From Algisphaera agarilytica (GTDB taxonomy: Bacteria; Planctomycetota; Phycisphaerae; Phycisphaerales; Phycisphaeraceae), in the NCBI RefSeq assembly GCF_014207595.1, contig NZ_JACHGY010000001.1:2300836-2364835 (forward strand): a stretch of DNA of 64,000 nt, written 5' to 3'. The notes beneath the pieces were generated by a model. It was not told the origin of the DNA, did not search any database, and saw only the letters and a list, made by a program, of their open reading frames with translations. The position numbers and the translations under genes were made by a program. Positions 1-7,929 of this stretch are shown here, piece by piece (the first letter of the stretch is position 1; each line of letters starts with the position of its first letter).

Positions 1-1065
1 GGGGAAGCGGGACCGCCCGGACTTGCCGGTGGTCGCTTCGACGGGGTTGGTGTTGACGAGTAGGCCGTCGCGTCCGCCGAGCACGATCTCGGGGTCGGTC
101 ACGGCGATACGCTTGCCCGCCCGACGCAGCTGCAGGTCGACCAGCAACTCGCCCGCGCCTTGGCGTGCGACCATCCACAGCTTCCAAGGCTGATCGTTGC
201 CCGCCCAGCGCAAGGGACGCTGGTTGGTACGGTTGTTGGTCTCGTCTTCGTCGAGTTCCACGAAGCATCGGCCGGTGGCGATCAGGCGCTGCAGGAGCAT
301 GCGCTGGCTGCCGGGGGCGATGCGGTAGGTGTGGTGGCCGCGGTCCAGGCGGTAGCTCTGGCTGGCTTCGTTCTGGGTGACCCAGGTCGCGCCGAGCATC
401 ATGCTGACCAGTTCGCGGTCGGCCTTGTCGGCCAGGGTGTCGATCGTGTCCAGCCCGACGCGCAGCGGCTTGGGCTTGCTCCACCCCGAGGCAATCGCGG
501 TGCGTTGCTGCAGGTCGACGACCAGGCCGTTGTGGCGGTTGGAGAGCTCGGGCAGGATGACGTAGCAGACCTGACGCTGGGTCGGGAAGATGGAAACGGC
601 GTCGGAGTTTTCCGCGTCGTTCTCCGCGGAGGTGGGGCGGAGCAGCGAGAGCCGTCCGATCCACTGCGGCTCGGCGCTGCGGACCGGGCGGGCCGAGTCG
701 TCGCGCTTGCGGGCCTTGGGGGCGCGGAGGCGCAGGCGGGCGAGGTCGCTGATGGTGACGCCCTCGTGGTCGTCGTCGGTGTCGTGTTCGTTGAGGTCGA
801 GCAGGACCGCCCAGATGTGCCGGCAGAACGCCCCGGCGGCGAAGTCGTCACAGGTGCACTCGGCGACGGCGTAACGCTTGTCTTCCTTGGTGATCTCGAC
901 GGTGTGGACCTCGCCGTTGTCCTTCACCTCGGCCCGCAGGAGCACATCGTCCCCGGAGTCGTCGGTGGGTTTGAGGCGCTGCACGGCCCCGGCGAGCTGC
1001 AGAGCTCTCCCCTGCATACGGACGTGGCTTTGAAAAAACGGCGACCAAGACGGCAATACGAGCAT
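1..1065 (-). CDS. SWIM zinc-finger protein, probable SNF2-type helicase N-terminus (partial)
   Basis: An uninterrupted minus-strand frame runs from an ATG at 1065 to the left edge (355 codons, no stop), so the C-terminus is outside the window. Residues about 50-68 read AECTCDDFAAGAFCRH, a CxCx(n)CxH SWIM zinc finger that binds nucleic acid or protein. The frame is strongly GC3-biased and the opposite-strand frames are low-complexity shadows. SWIM domains of this layout commonly precede SNF2/DEAD helicase domains in bacteria, which would lie to the left; that part is inferred. Met16 is an alternative start, and no clear ribosome site was seen. Confidence 0.8.
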   Translation of the reverse strand, partial: MLVLPSWSPFFQSHVRMQGRALQLAGAVQRLKPTDDSGDDVLLRAEVKDNGEVHTVEITKEDKRYAVAECTCDDFAAGAFCRHIWAVLLDLNEHDTDDDHEGVTISDLARLRLRAPKARKRDDSARPVRSAEPQWIGRLSLLRPTSAENDAENSDAVSIFPTQRQVCYVILPELSNRHNGLVVDLQQRTAIASGWSKPKPLRVGLDTIDTLADKADRELVSMMLGATWVTQNEASQSYRLDRGHHTYRIAPGSQRMLLQRLIATGRCFVELDEDETNNRTNQRPLRWAGNDQPWKLWMVARQGAGELLVDLQLRRAGKRIAVTDPEIVLGGRDGLLVNTNPVEATTGKSGRSRFP

Positions 1066-1166
1066 GGAATTCCCAAAGTCGGTGAGACGAGCAACCGCGA
1101 ATCACTCAGTTTAGGTAACCTCGCTTCATCATTCAACGTGCCTCAGACCCTCAGGAACCGTGAATT

Positions 1167-2048
1167 TTGATTCAAAGTCTGTTCAACCTGGCCGCCCCAA
1201 CGCTCGGGGCTGAAGAGGTGCCGCCTTGGCCCGACGGCGCGATCTGGGGCGCGGCGTTGGTGGTCATCCTGGCGATGGTGGTCGTCGCGGTGAAGATGCA
1301 GGGCCCGATGCTGCGACGCGGACCGCTGCGCGAGATCGATTTCACCCACGCAGACATCGTCATCGGCTTCGGCCTGGTCGGGATGATCTTTCTCGACAAG
1401 GTTTTGATCGGGTTGGGCGGACAGTTCATCGACTGGCCCAAGAACGTGTCGCTGGGCATCCAGCAAGTCTCCGCACTGGCGCTCATCGGCGGGGCGGTGT
1501 TCTTCTTCGGCAAGGCGTGGATGACCGAGGCGGGGCTACGCAAGGCGGGCTTTGTGCCGCGTCAGCCCGGGCGGGACCTGGTCTACACCTTGGTCAGTAC
1601 GCCGGTGGGGGTGCTGTTTACCTTTGCGACGCTGCTCACGGTCAACGGCGTGGCGACCGCGGCGGGCCACCCGTCTCCCGAAGTGAACCACGGGATGCTC
1701 AAGCAGTTGGAAGACGCCGACCTCCAACTCAAGATCACGATCATCGTCACGGCGGTGGTGGTGGGACCGTTCCTGGAAGAGATCGTCTTCCGCGGGCTGC
1801 TGCAGACGCTGCTGCTCGAGGTGCTGGGGCGTAAAGCCCGGTGGGCGACCATCCTGATCGCCTCGGCGATCTTCGCGTTTGTGCACATTGGAGCGGTGTC
1901 GTGGCACGCGTTGCCCGGGCTCATGATGCTGGGGATCGTGTTGGGGTGGATGTACGAGAAGACGGGGAGTTTGCTGCCGGTTTACCTTGTGCACGCGGCG
2001 TTCAACGGGCTGAACATCCTGATCGTGCTGCAGGGGTGGTCGGAGTAG
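1167..2048 (+). CDS. CPBP family intramembrane metalloprotease
   Basis: A 293-residue membrane protein starting at a TTG with AGGA about 11 bases upstream. It has about seven hydrophobic segments. The CPBP/CAAX-protease (Abi) hallmarks are visible: PFLEEIVFRG near residue 205 (the EExxxR motif), FAFVHIGAV about 30 residues later, and VHAAFNGLN near the C-terminus supplying the further metal-ligand and Asn positions. Family members are zinc-dependent proteases inside the inner membrane, some processing prenylated or bacteriocin peptides; the substrate here is unknown. It converges with the superoxide dismutase gene across a shared terminator-like hairpin. Confidence 0.85.
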   Translation: MIQSLFNLAAPTLGAEEVPPWPDGAIWGAALVVILAMVVVAVKMQGPMLRRGPLREIDFTHADIVIGFGLVGMIFLDKVLIGLGGQFIDWPKNVSLGIQQVSALALIGGAVFFFGKAWMTEAGLRKAGFVPRQPGRDLVYTLVSTPVGVLFTFATLLTVNGVATAAGHPSPEVNHGMLKQLEDADLQLKITIIVTAVVVGPFLEEIVFRGLLQTLLLEVLGRKARWATILIASAIFAFVHIGAVSWHALPGLMMLGIVLGWMYEKTGSLLPVYLVHAAFNGLNILIVLQGWSE

Positions 2049-2107
2049 TGGGTTCGACGCCGCTTGCGGCTTAGCGTGGACAGGCCATTGAGTGGGCGCA
2101 AAAAAGA

Positions 2108-2140
2108 ACCCGCGGAAGGCTGCGCCATCCGCGGGCTTTC
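2108..2140. terminator. Bidirectional hairpin, palindromic family P1
   Basis: CCCGCGGA and TCCGCGGG arms surround a short loop between two convergent genes. On the minus strand the stem is followed by TTCTTTTTT, a good rho-independent terminator for the superoxide dismutase transcript; the plus side has only CTTTCG. The sequence follows the same plan as the hairpins at 7774-7802 and 14217-14247 (AACCCGC, a GAAG-CTGCGC loop, GCGGGCTTT), so it belongs to a dispersed repeat family. Confidence 0.7.
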
Positions 2141-2159
2141 GTGAAATCATCGTGGGACT

Positions 2160-2930
2160 TTACTTTGTGTTGGCGACACCGATGACGCCCTGCGAGATGC
2201 GGGCCCCGGCGTTGCCGGTGGGTTGGCCGCCGTCGTCGGGCTGGGCGTGGATGATCACGCCGCGGCCAATGATGGGGTTGAAGTCGTCGTCGAAGACACT
2301 GATGTTGTCGAAGGTCTGGTCGAAGGTCGCGTTTCCGTCCGCGTCGGCCTGGAGGTTCCCCAGGTCCCCGGCGTGTCGCGCGTGGGCATGACCGTGGCCG
2401 GCCCCATGGTCGTGGGGCAGGGCGTGGTCGTGGCCTTGCGGGTTGTAGTGGCCGCCGGTGGCTTTGCCCGCGGGGTCGGAGATATCGCCGAACTCGTGGA
2501 TGTGGAAGCCGTGCTTCTGGTTGGGGTTGAGCCCCGACACGCTGGCCGTGACGCGGACGCCCATCTTGGTCTGATCAAAGCGGATCACGCCGCGGACGTT
2601 GTTGCCCTCGGTGGGGATCATGATGGCGACCGCGTGATCGACTTCCACCTCGAACTCGTCGTCGTCATCATCATCATCATCGTCGTCGTGGTGCTTGCCG
2701 TGGCTGTGATCGTCGTGCTTCGCGTGATCGTGATGGTCGTCATGGCTGGCGTGTTCATCGTGCTTCTCGTGCCCCTCGGCTTCCTTCGCGATTTCTTCCG
2801 ACTTCGACTCGGCGGCGTCGCGGGTTTCGTTGGCGGCCTGCTTGATCTGCGACAGCGGGTTGCCTTGGGCGATAACAACAAACAGCCCAACAGCAAGCAG
2901 GGCAACACAAAGCGAGAAGGTGCGGTTCAT
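2160..2930 (-). CDS. sodC: Secreted Cu-Zn superoxide dismutase with His/Asp-rich linker
   Basis: A 256-residue protein starting at ATG 2930 with AGGAGA five bases upstream; a longer frame to 2963 lacks this site. An N-terminal signal peptide is followed by a His/Asp/Lys/Glu-rich linker (about residues 30-90) with a ten-Asp run encoded by GAC/GAT triplets, then the dismutase domain. Metal ligands are present: GFHIHEFGD, GGHYNP, RHAGDLGN and VIIHAQPDD, plus the active-site Arg in GARIS. The two cysteines of the usual intrasubunit disulfide are absent: HEFGDISDPAG replaces the Cys-containing loop and ARISQG replaces ARIACG. The linker may bind or store metal. It should detoxify superoxide in the periplasm. 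Confidence 0.93.
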   Translation of the reverse strand: MNRTFSLCVALLAVGLFVVIAQGNPLSQIKQAANETRDAAESKSEEIAKEAEGHEKHDEHASHDDHHDHAKHDDHSHGKHHDDDDDDDDDDEFEVEVDHAVAIMIPTEGNNVRGVIRFDQTKMGVRVTASVSGLNPNQKHGFHIHEFGDISDPAGKATGGHYNPQGHDHALPHDHGAGHGHAHARHAGDLGNLQADADGNATFDQTFDNISVFDDDFNPIIGRGVIIHAQPDDGGQPTGNAGARISQGVIGVANTK

Positions 2931-3009
2931 GGCGGTCTCCTGAATAAATGATCGTGGGTCCACCTGATGTTACGGCCAACCCAAGAAAAAACGATGTGAA
3001 ATCACGGAC

Positions 3010-3903
3010 TCAGAGCAGCACGCCCGCCAACGGCACCACCGCGTCCATCAACTCGTCCCGCGTGTAGCTGCACGACAGATCGATCGGCAGGGCGACGCCG
3101 TGGTTGTGGTCCGACGCGATGATCAGCGTGTTGTCCGCCACGGGCTCGCAGCCCATCTCCGCGGGCTGGTGGCCGACGACAAACGCCCGCACGCCCCACG
3201 CCTCGGCGAGCTCGTCGGTGATCTTCTTGTTCTGGTGTCGGCCCCAGACCATGTCGTACGCCGAGCCCTTGGGCGCGGTGTCTTGCTCGGTGGATTCGCG
3301 GTCCAGCACGGTCTTATCGAAGGCTTCGATGCGCCGAGGTGCGGGCAGGCTGTGGCTGAGCATCACGCCGTTGGCGCACTTGATCGCCAGCGGCAGCGAC
3401 TGGACATACTCATCGAACGCCTCGCGGATGTCCTCGGCGGCCTGGGCGTAGAGGTTTTCGATGCCCTGGTCGAAGACATCGCAGACGCTGATGCCTTCTT
3501 TGGTAATGCCCTCGTTGCGAAGCTGGGCCAGCTCGTGGTTCGAGAGCAGGCTGTGGAAGTGGCTGGGGTAGCGGAGCTTGAGGTCGGCACAACGGGCGAT
3601 CATGCGGATGGAGAAATCCATGCCGCTGAAGGTGGGCGGGCCGTGGATCACTTCGTGCAGGACCAGGTGCTGATCCACGGTTTGCCCGGCGTCGTCGGTT
3701 TCGCCGAGTTGGCTGAATTTCAGGAGGCGTTGGAAGTTCAGCGCGTTATCGTGGAGGTCGCCGGTGGCGGTGAGTCGGCCGTGGTCGGGCAGGTGGATCG
3801 TGTTGCCCCGGCGGAGGGGGCAGTCGCGAAACGCCTCAGCCGCGCCGCGGAACAGGGCGATGACGTGATGGGGGTCGCTCAGATCGGGGGATTCGTAAGC
3901 CAA
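3010..3903 (-). CDS. Calcineurin-like metallophosphoesterase
   Basis: A 297-residue cytoplasmic protein. Metallophosphoesterase motifs are visible in order: GDLHDN near residue 48, SNHE near 125, a SHSLP segment in the middle, and VVGHQPAE near 245 followed by ASDHNHG. These supply the Asp, His and Asn ligands of a two-metal phosphoesterase centre. The usual first Asp-x-His motif is weakly represented by GRLTATGDLH. Substrate is unknown. It is transcribed alone, divergent from the sigma-factor gene. Confidence 0.8.
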   Translation of the reverse strand: MAYESPDLSDPHHVIALFRGAAEAFRDCPLRRGNTIHLPDHGRLTATGDLHDNALNFQRLLKFSQLGETDDAGQTVDQHLVLHEVIHGPPTFSGMDFSIRMIARCADLKLRYPSHFHSLLSNHELAQLRNEGITKEGISVCDVFDQGIENLYAQAAEDIREAFDEYVQSLPLAIKCANGVMLSHSLPAPRRIEAFDKTVLDRESTEQDTAPKGSAYDMVWGRHQNKKITDELAEAWGVRAFVVGHQPAEMGCEPVADNTLIIASDHNHGVALPIDLSCSYTRDELMDAVVPLAGVLL

Positions 3904-4037
3904 GGCGGGATATTGTATGGTTAATCCAAGTTCAGTGAAGCAGTTAGAGGATCATGGGGAACTCGGGTTTTCCCCGGATTTTGGCCGGGGGTTGCAATAA
4001 CCCGCCGGGGCGTGCGTTAGACGCTTCAGGAGCGTGT

Positions 4038-4679
4038 ATGCCAGAGTTGGATGTAGCCCAGACGCTCCGGACCGCCTCGTCGGGAGACCCCGATGCGTGG
4101 CGTGACCTGGTCACCGCGTACAGCGGCCGTGTGTTTGGCTTGCTGGTTAAACATTGTGGTGACCGTGAGTTAGCGGAAGAGCTCACTCAGATCACGTTCG
4201 TCAAGCTGGTGGACCAGCTCGGGGCCAAGGACGGCTACGCGGAACAGGGGCGATTCGAGTCCTGGCTGTTTCGGATCGCCATGAACAAGCTGCGGGACGA
4301 GATGCGTCGCCGCAAACGGCAGGCCCGGCCAACGGATATGACCCCCGGGGCCGGCCGAGGCGAATCGCCGAGTGGCGAAGCGAACACCGGGGGATTGGGC
4401 GTCTTCGCGGCGTCGAGCGACGAGGGCGGGCTGGGCGAAGACCCGGCCGAGCGATTGAGCCGGGCCGAGCAGGTCGGCCGGCTGCAAGAAGCCATCGCGG
4501 GACTGCCCGAAGCCGACCGCGAGATCCTGCACCTCCGGCACACCGCTGGGCTGAGTTTCGCCCAGATCGCCGAAACACTGGACCAACCCCTGGGCACCGT
4601 GCTCGCCCGGGGACACCGAGCCTTGGGCAAACTCAAGAAGCTGATGACCGAAGAAGAACCCGAGAGAAAACGAGCGTAA
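4038..4679 (+). CDS. ECF-type sigma-70 family RNA polymerase sigma factor
   Basis: A 213-residue protein starting at ATG 4038 with AGGAG five bases upstream; a longer frame to 3954 lacks support. Region 2 is seen in LAEELTQITFVKL and RFESWLFRIAMNKLRDEMRRRKR, region 4 in LPEADREILHLRHTAGLSFAQIAETL. Between them is a long Gly/Ser/Glu linker (about residues 98-140). Part of that linker is encoded by a palindrome-rich stretch at 4350-4395 that looks like a small repeat insertion, but no second copy was found in the window. It is followed after 4 bases by a putative anti-sigma gene, suggesting an operon that senses envelope stress. Confidence 0.9.
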   Translation: MPELDVAQTLRTASSGDPDAWRDLVTAYSGRVFGLLVKHCGDRELAEELTQITFVKLVDQLGAKDGYAEQGRFESWLFRIAMNKLRDEMRRRKRQARPTDMTPGAGRGESPSGEANTGGLGVFAASSDEGGLGEDPAERLSRAEQVGRLQEAIAGLPEADREILHLRHTAGLSFAQIAETLDQPLGTVLARGHRALGKLKKLMTEEEPERKRA

Positions 4680-4683
4680 CCCC

Positions 4684-5229
4684 GTGAACGACTTCAACCC
4701 CGACAACCTGACCGAATCGACGCCGACCGACCCCCGGCTGGACGCGTTGTTGGACGACGCGTTGGCCCCGGCCGATCTGCCCGTGGGACTCAACGACCGG
4801 ATCCTCGCGGCCACCGCCGACCGTCTGCCCGGCGGGAAGAGTGAGACCTTTGAAGAAGCGCCCGCCGTCATCGGCCGCATCGGCGGCGGGGTGCCTTGGC
4901 GCTCCATCGCCGCGGTGCTGCTGTTCGCCCTGGTCATCGGCGGGGTGTGGGTGGCGAACCAGGAATCCGATACGACCGATCCGGTTCCACCTACACACAA
5001 TGTTGCAGGCGTGGATCCTAGCGTCGCGCTCGAATCGCTCCTGGCCGAGCTCGCCGAAACCGAAAACGAAGTCGAGTGGATCGACGACCGCATTGATATG
5101 CTGTCGATGCAGGTCACCCTGGCTCAGGACACCGAAGGCTGGGGCGACGAGGCGTTGGATGCGCTCGACAACGCGATCGCGATGGACACGTTCGACGACA
5201 TCGCCGACGAGTTGGAGTGGTACTTCTAA
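4684..5229 (+). CDS. Putative membrane-anchored anti-sigma factor
   Basis: A 181-residue protein with a GTG start four bases after the sigma-factor stop. It has an acidic cytoplasmic N-terminus (about residues 1-70), one transmembrane helix (SIAAVLLFALVIGGVWVA, about 77-94) and an acidic C-terminal region with heptad-like Leu/Glu spacing. There is no recognisable zinc-binding HxxxCxxC motif. The anti-sigma role rests on position and topology, not on homology. The C-terminal region would face the periplasm and could act as sensor. Confidence 0.6.
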   Translation: MNDFNPDNLTESTPTDPRLDALLDDALAPADLPVGLNDRILAATADRLPGGKSETFEEAPAVIGRIGGGVPWRSIAAVLLFALVIGGVWVANQESDTTDPVPPTHNVAGVDPSVALESLLAELAETENEVEWIDDRIDMLSMQVTLAQDTEGWGDEALDALDNAIAMDTFDDIADELEWYF

Positions 5230-5273
5230 ACCCCGGTTCGCGGATTGACCGCGGCCTAGCCGATTGAGCTCCT

Positions 5274-5939
5274 ATGAAGATCAACTTCAAACGCTGGACC
5301 GCTTTGTCGACGCTGGCACTCACGCTGTCGGCGGTCTGTGTCATCAGTTGGGCCCAACGCGGTCCCGGGGGTGATGGAGATGGTTTTGGCCCGCGCGAGG
5401 GCGGCCCTCCCATCGTGGAAGGCGATCGAGAAGGGCGTGACGGCCGAGACCGAGATCGCCGCGGTCCCCGTATGAGTGACGAAGACCTCGACGCCGCCTA
5501 CGGCATCCTTGTCCGCCTCTACCCGAATATGGCGGAGAAGCTCGAAGCTCAGCGCGATGAAGACCCCGAGAAATTCAAAAAGACCCTCGAGCGCAGCTTC
5601 CCCCGTATCCGTTTCCTCGTACAGCTCCAAAAACGAGACCCGGACATGTTCGAGCTGCGCATGCAGGACATCAGCCTCGATCAGCAGACCAAGCAGTTGG
5701 TCAAGCAGATGCGCGAAGCACGCAAGGCCGACGATAAAAAGCTGTACAAAGAGTATTACGAGCAACTCGAAACCAAAGTTGCGGAGCAGTTCGACGTCCG
5801 CCAGCAGATCCGTGCGATGGAAATCGAGGCCCTGAAGAAGAAGCTCGAAGAACTCGAGCAGAGCCTCGATGACCGCGACGACGACCGCAAAGACCTCATC
5901 GAGCAGCGCATCAACGAACTCGCCGGTCCCGAGTGGTAA
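5274..5939 (+). CDS. Secreted charged coiled-coil protein of the sigma operon
   Basis: A 221-residue protein with a signal peptide (LSTLALTLSAVCVISWAQ), then a Gly/Arg/Asp-rich segment (about 30-65) and a long, highly charged alpha-helical region (about 65-221) with coiled-coil heptads near ALKKKLEELEQSLDD. It sits 44 bases after the anti-sigma gene in the same direction and ends before a terminator. Its build recalls periplasmic Spy/CpxP-like helical proteins, but the LTXXQ signature is not seen, so the function is unknown. It may be a partner or output of the sigma/anti-sigma pair. Confidence 0.6.
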   Translation: MKINFKRWTALSTLALTLSAVCVISWAQRGPGGDGDGFGPREGGPPIVEGDREGRDGRDRDRRGPRMSDEDLDAAYGILVRLYPNMAEKLEAQRDEDPEKFKKTLERSFPRIRFLVQLQKRDPDMFELRMQDISLDQQTKQLVKQMREARKADDKKLYKEYYEQLETKVAEQFDVRQQIRAMEIEALKKKLEELEQSLDDRDDDRKDLIEQRINELAGPEW

Positions 5940-5976
5940 GCTCGTTGATCTGATCACTCAATCACAACCGTTTAGC

Positions 5977-6004
5977 CAGCGATCGCAGATCGCTGCTGTT
6001 TTTC
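5977..6004 (+). terminator. Rho-independent terminator of the sigma operon
   Basis: Perfect arms CAGCGATC and GATCGCTG around a GCA loop, followed by CTGTTTTTCG, 38 bases after the stop codon of the coiled-coil gene. Confidence 0.75.
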
Positions 6005-6039
6005 GTTGCGTGATCGAATCAACCCGCAGTGTGCCGCAA

Positions 6040-6080
6040 TACATAAGCCGCTTGCGGCTTAGCCCCTGACGGCCATCAAA
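6040..6080. repeat. CCGCTTGCGGCTTAGC repeat copy
   Basis: GCCGCTTGCGGCTTAGC followed by a GGCCAT stretch closely matches 2062-2085, and an inverted, doubled form lies at 57370-57425. All three copies are intergenic, near gene ends. Confidence 0.55.
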
Positions 6081-6101
6081 CGTTTTTCGTACACGCTGCG
6101 C

Positions 6102-6770
6102 TTACCGCACACCCGCCGGCGCAAACACCGGATCGATCACCCCCGCCGCGCGGAACGCCGCACGACGACGTTGACACGCCGGGCACCCGCCGCACTGCGT
6201 CTCCTGATCCAGCACGCAGCTCCACGCCAACTCCCACGGCACGCCCAGCCCCGTGCCCAGCTCGATCACCTGCAAATCGGTGTAGCTGAGCAGCGGCGTC
6301 ACGAGCTTCGGACCGGCCGGCCCCAACACCCCCGCGGGCGCCTCGGCCTCGGCGAGCTGCTGGATCAACAACTGCTGCTCCTGCGCTTTGGCGGTGGCGT
6401 CCATCTTGCCGTTGACCGCGGCGGGCCAGTGCAGTTCATCAGCCCCGATCTCTGTTGCCGTCGCCAACGCGGCCAACAGCAACTGAGGCGTCGCCAGCGG
6501 CGCTTCGGGTCGGCCATCGGGCTGGTGGTGCGTCGGGTCCTCGTACAGATGCGGCAGCTCGATCTCTTGGGGCTGCGCCAGGGTGTAGTAGTCGGCCTGT
6601 TGACGCAGGTGCTCGACCCGCTGCGGCCCGGCGGCCCGGCCGTCGTGCACATGAATGAGCGTCAGCCGAACGGGTTCGGGTTGGTTCAGCACACGGGCGG
6701 TCGCCACCAGGCTCCGCAGCCCGCCGCTGTGCAGGATCGCGATGTGTCGTCGGCTGGCCATCGACAACAT
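6102..6770 (-). CDS. QueC-like 7-cyano-7-deazaguanine synthase homologue with altered PP-loop
   Basis: A 222-residue protein with the QueC layout: PP-loop near the N-terminus, TPLLSYTDLQVIELG near residue 160, and the zinc site SCVLDQETQCGGCPACQRRRAAF near 182-204 (four Cys). QueC converts 7-carboxy-7-deazaguanine to preQ0 using ATP and ammonia. The SGGxDS motif is changed to HSGGLRSLVA, so the conserved Asp is an Arg. The protein may be catalytically altered or inactive in adenylation. No other queuosine genes are visible nearby; the divergent neighbour is a class I glutamine amidotransferase. Start may be Met1 or Met4. Confidence 0.8.
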   Translation of the reverse strand: MLSMASRRHIAILHSGGLRSLVATARVLNQPEPVRLTLIHVHDGRAAGPQRVEHLRQQADYYTLAQPQEIELPHLYEDPTHHQPDGRPEAPLATPQLLLAALATATEIGADELHWPAAVNGKMDATAKAQEQQLLIQQLAEAEAPAGVLGPAGPKLVTPLLSYTDLQVIELGTGLGVPWELAWSCVLDQETQCGGCPACQRRRAAFRAAGVIDPVFAPAGVR

Positions 6771-6825
6771 TATCGGCCACTCGCCGCGGCCCGCCCCAAT
6801 ATCACCGTCATGACGGGCGCTAATG

Positions 6826-6930
6826 ATCCCCCTCCCTTGAGGGAGGGGCTAGGGGAGGGTGCCGAGCACTCGAAACATCACCAGGACTCCGCACCTCCAC
6901 CCGTCCTCCCCCTCAAGGGGGAGGAGTAAG
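6826..6930. repeat. Palindromic intergenic repeat, CTCCC/GGGAG type
   Basis: Two hairpin units (CCCTCCCTTGAGGGAGGG and CTCCCCCTCAAGGGGGAG) flank about 70 bases between divergent genes. This is a variant of the family at 23365, 30912, 38246, 42604 and 49544. Confidence 0.55.
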
Positions 6931-6986
6931 GCATCAAGCCGCGACTGGCGATCCGCTCCTCAATCCCGATCTGATAGACTCCGGTC

Positions 6987-7751
6987 ATGGCTATTGTCGT
7001 CTTTGAACACCACCCCCTCGAAACCGCCGGCCGACTCGGCAACGTGCTCAACGAGCACGGCCACAAGCTGCGCATCATCCAGCTCCACAACGGCGATTCG
7101 GTGCCGTTCGACCTCGACGACGTCGACGGCGTCATCTGCATGGGCGGCCCGCAGAACACCGACGAAGTCGACCAACACGACTGGATGCAGCCCGAGCTCG
7201 ACTTCATCAAGAACGCCCACGACGCCGACCTGCCCGTGGTGGGCATCTGCCTCGGTGCCCAACTCATCGCCACCTCGCTTGGCGGCGAAGTCGGCCACAT
7301 GGACACCCCCGAGATCGGCTTCGGCGAAGTCGAGTCCACCTTCTTCGGCACCACCGACCCGGTCCTCATCGGTGTGCCCTGGAAAACCACCATGTTCCAC
7401 GCCCACGGCTGCGAGGTCACCAAGGCCCCGCCCGGCGGCACCCCCATCCCTCTCCAGGGCAGCAAAGCCTGCAAGTGCCAGGCCTTCAAAGTCGGCCTCA
7501 ACACCTACGGCTTCCAGTACCACTTCGAGTGGACCCGCCAGATGCTCGACATGATCCTCGTCGACGACCCCGACTTCTACGGCTCGGGCACCGCGACCGT
7601 AGACGACCTCACCCTCAGCCTCGACCAACACTACGACACCTACCGCCACCTCGGCGACCGCATCTGCAACAACCTCGCCACGCTGATGTTCCCGCTCGAC
7701 AAACGCCTGCCCCCCAGCGGCGCCAACGTCGACAACTTCCACGCGTCGTAA
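6987..7751 (+). CDS. Class I glutamine amidotransferase (GMP synthase-like)
   Basis: A 254-residue stand-alone GATase domain. The nucleophile elbow GICLGAQLIA carries the catalytic Cys near residue 88, and GFQYHFEWT near residue 175 provides the His and Glu of the triad (the second position of the usual FQxHPE is Phe here). CMGGPQNTD matches the oxyanion-loop region. Family members release ammonia from glutamine or hydrolyse gamma-glutamyl bonds; the acceptor partner is not identified. It diverges from the QueC-like gene, whose reaction also consumes ammonia, but a functional link is only a guess. Confidence 0.85.
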   Translation: MAIVVFEHHPLETAGRLGNVLNEHGHKLRIIQLHNGDSVPFDLDDVDGVICMGGPQNTDEVDQHDWMQPELDFIKNAHDADLPVVGICLGAQLIATSLGGEVGHMDTPEIGFGEVESTFFGTTDPVLIGVPWKTTMFHAHGCEVTKAPPGGTPIPLQGSKACKCQAFKVGLNTYGFQYHFEWTRQMLDMILVDDPDFYGSGTATVDDLTLSLDQHYDTYRHLGDRICNNLATLMFPLDKRLPPSGANVDNFHAS

Positions 7752-7773
7752 GTTCAACTTTTTAATCAACCCT

Positions 7774-7802
7774 AAAGCCCGCCGATGCAAAGCTTCGGCG
7801 GG
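7774..7802 (-). repeat. Palindromic family P1, intergenic copy
   Basis: Read on the minus strand, CCCGCCGA, an AGCTTTGCA loop, TCGGCGGG, then CTTT. It matches the copy at 14217-14247 except in the loop, and could also act as a terminator after the GATase gene. Confidence 0.7.
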
Positions 7803-7822
7803 ATAAGTTTTCATGCCTCGTT

Positions 7823-7875
7823 CGCCTCCGCGGCGAGCGGCAGGGGCTCTGCCCCTGCCGCTCGCCGCGGAGGCG
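7823..7875. repeat. Perfect 25-bp inverted repeat with 3-base loop
   Basis: The arms 7823-7847 and 7851-7875 are exact reverse complements around TCT. It sits 55 bases before the start of the glycosylase gene and would form a very stable hairpin in RNA or a cruciform in DNA. Confidence 0.85.
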
Positions 7876-7929
7876 CTCCGCCGTCTAAAATCTCGCAGCC
7901 ACGACACATCACAACGTGAAATCATAAAG

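Noticed and set aside
160-1170. 336-codon plus-strand frame at the left edge
   Set aside because: Low-complexity Val/Gly/Asp-rich translation, a typical antisense shadow of the minus-strand SWIM protein, which has clear motifs.
2640-2700. GTC/ATC triplet run as a possible CRISPR or structural repeat
   Set aside because: It is the codon run for the Asp-rich linker of the superoxide dismutase. No spaced repeats of CRISPR type were seen anywhere.
6740-6752. GGGCTGCGGAGC in the QueC-like gene as a fourth P2 element
   Set aside because: Only the first 12 bases match; the GCGACAAAGCCCC half is missing, and the residues fall in the expected PP-loop position.
7813-7929. N-terminal extension of the DNA glycosylase
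   Set aside because: It would translate the perfect inverted repeat as MPRSPPRRAAGALPLPLA; homologous sequence begins after Met 7930.
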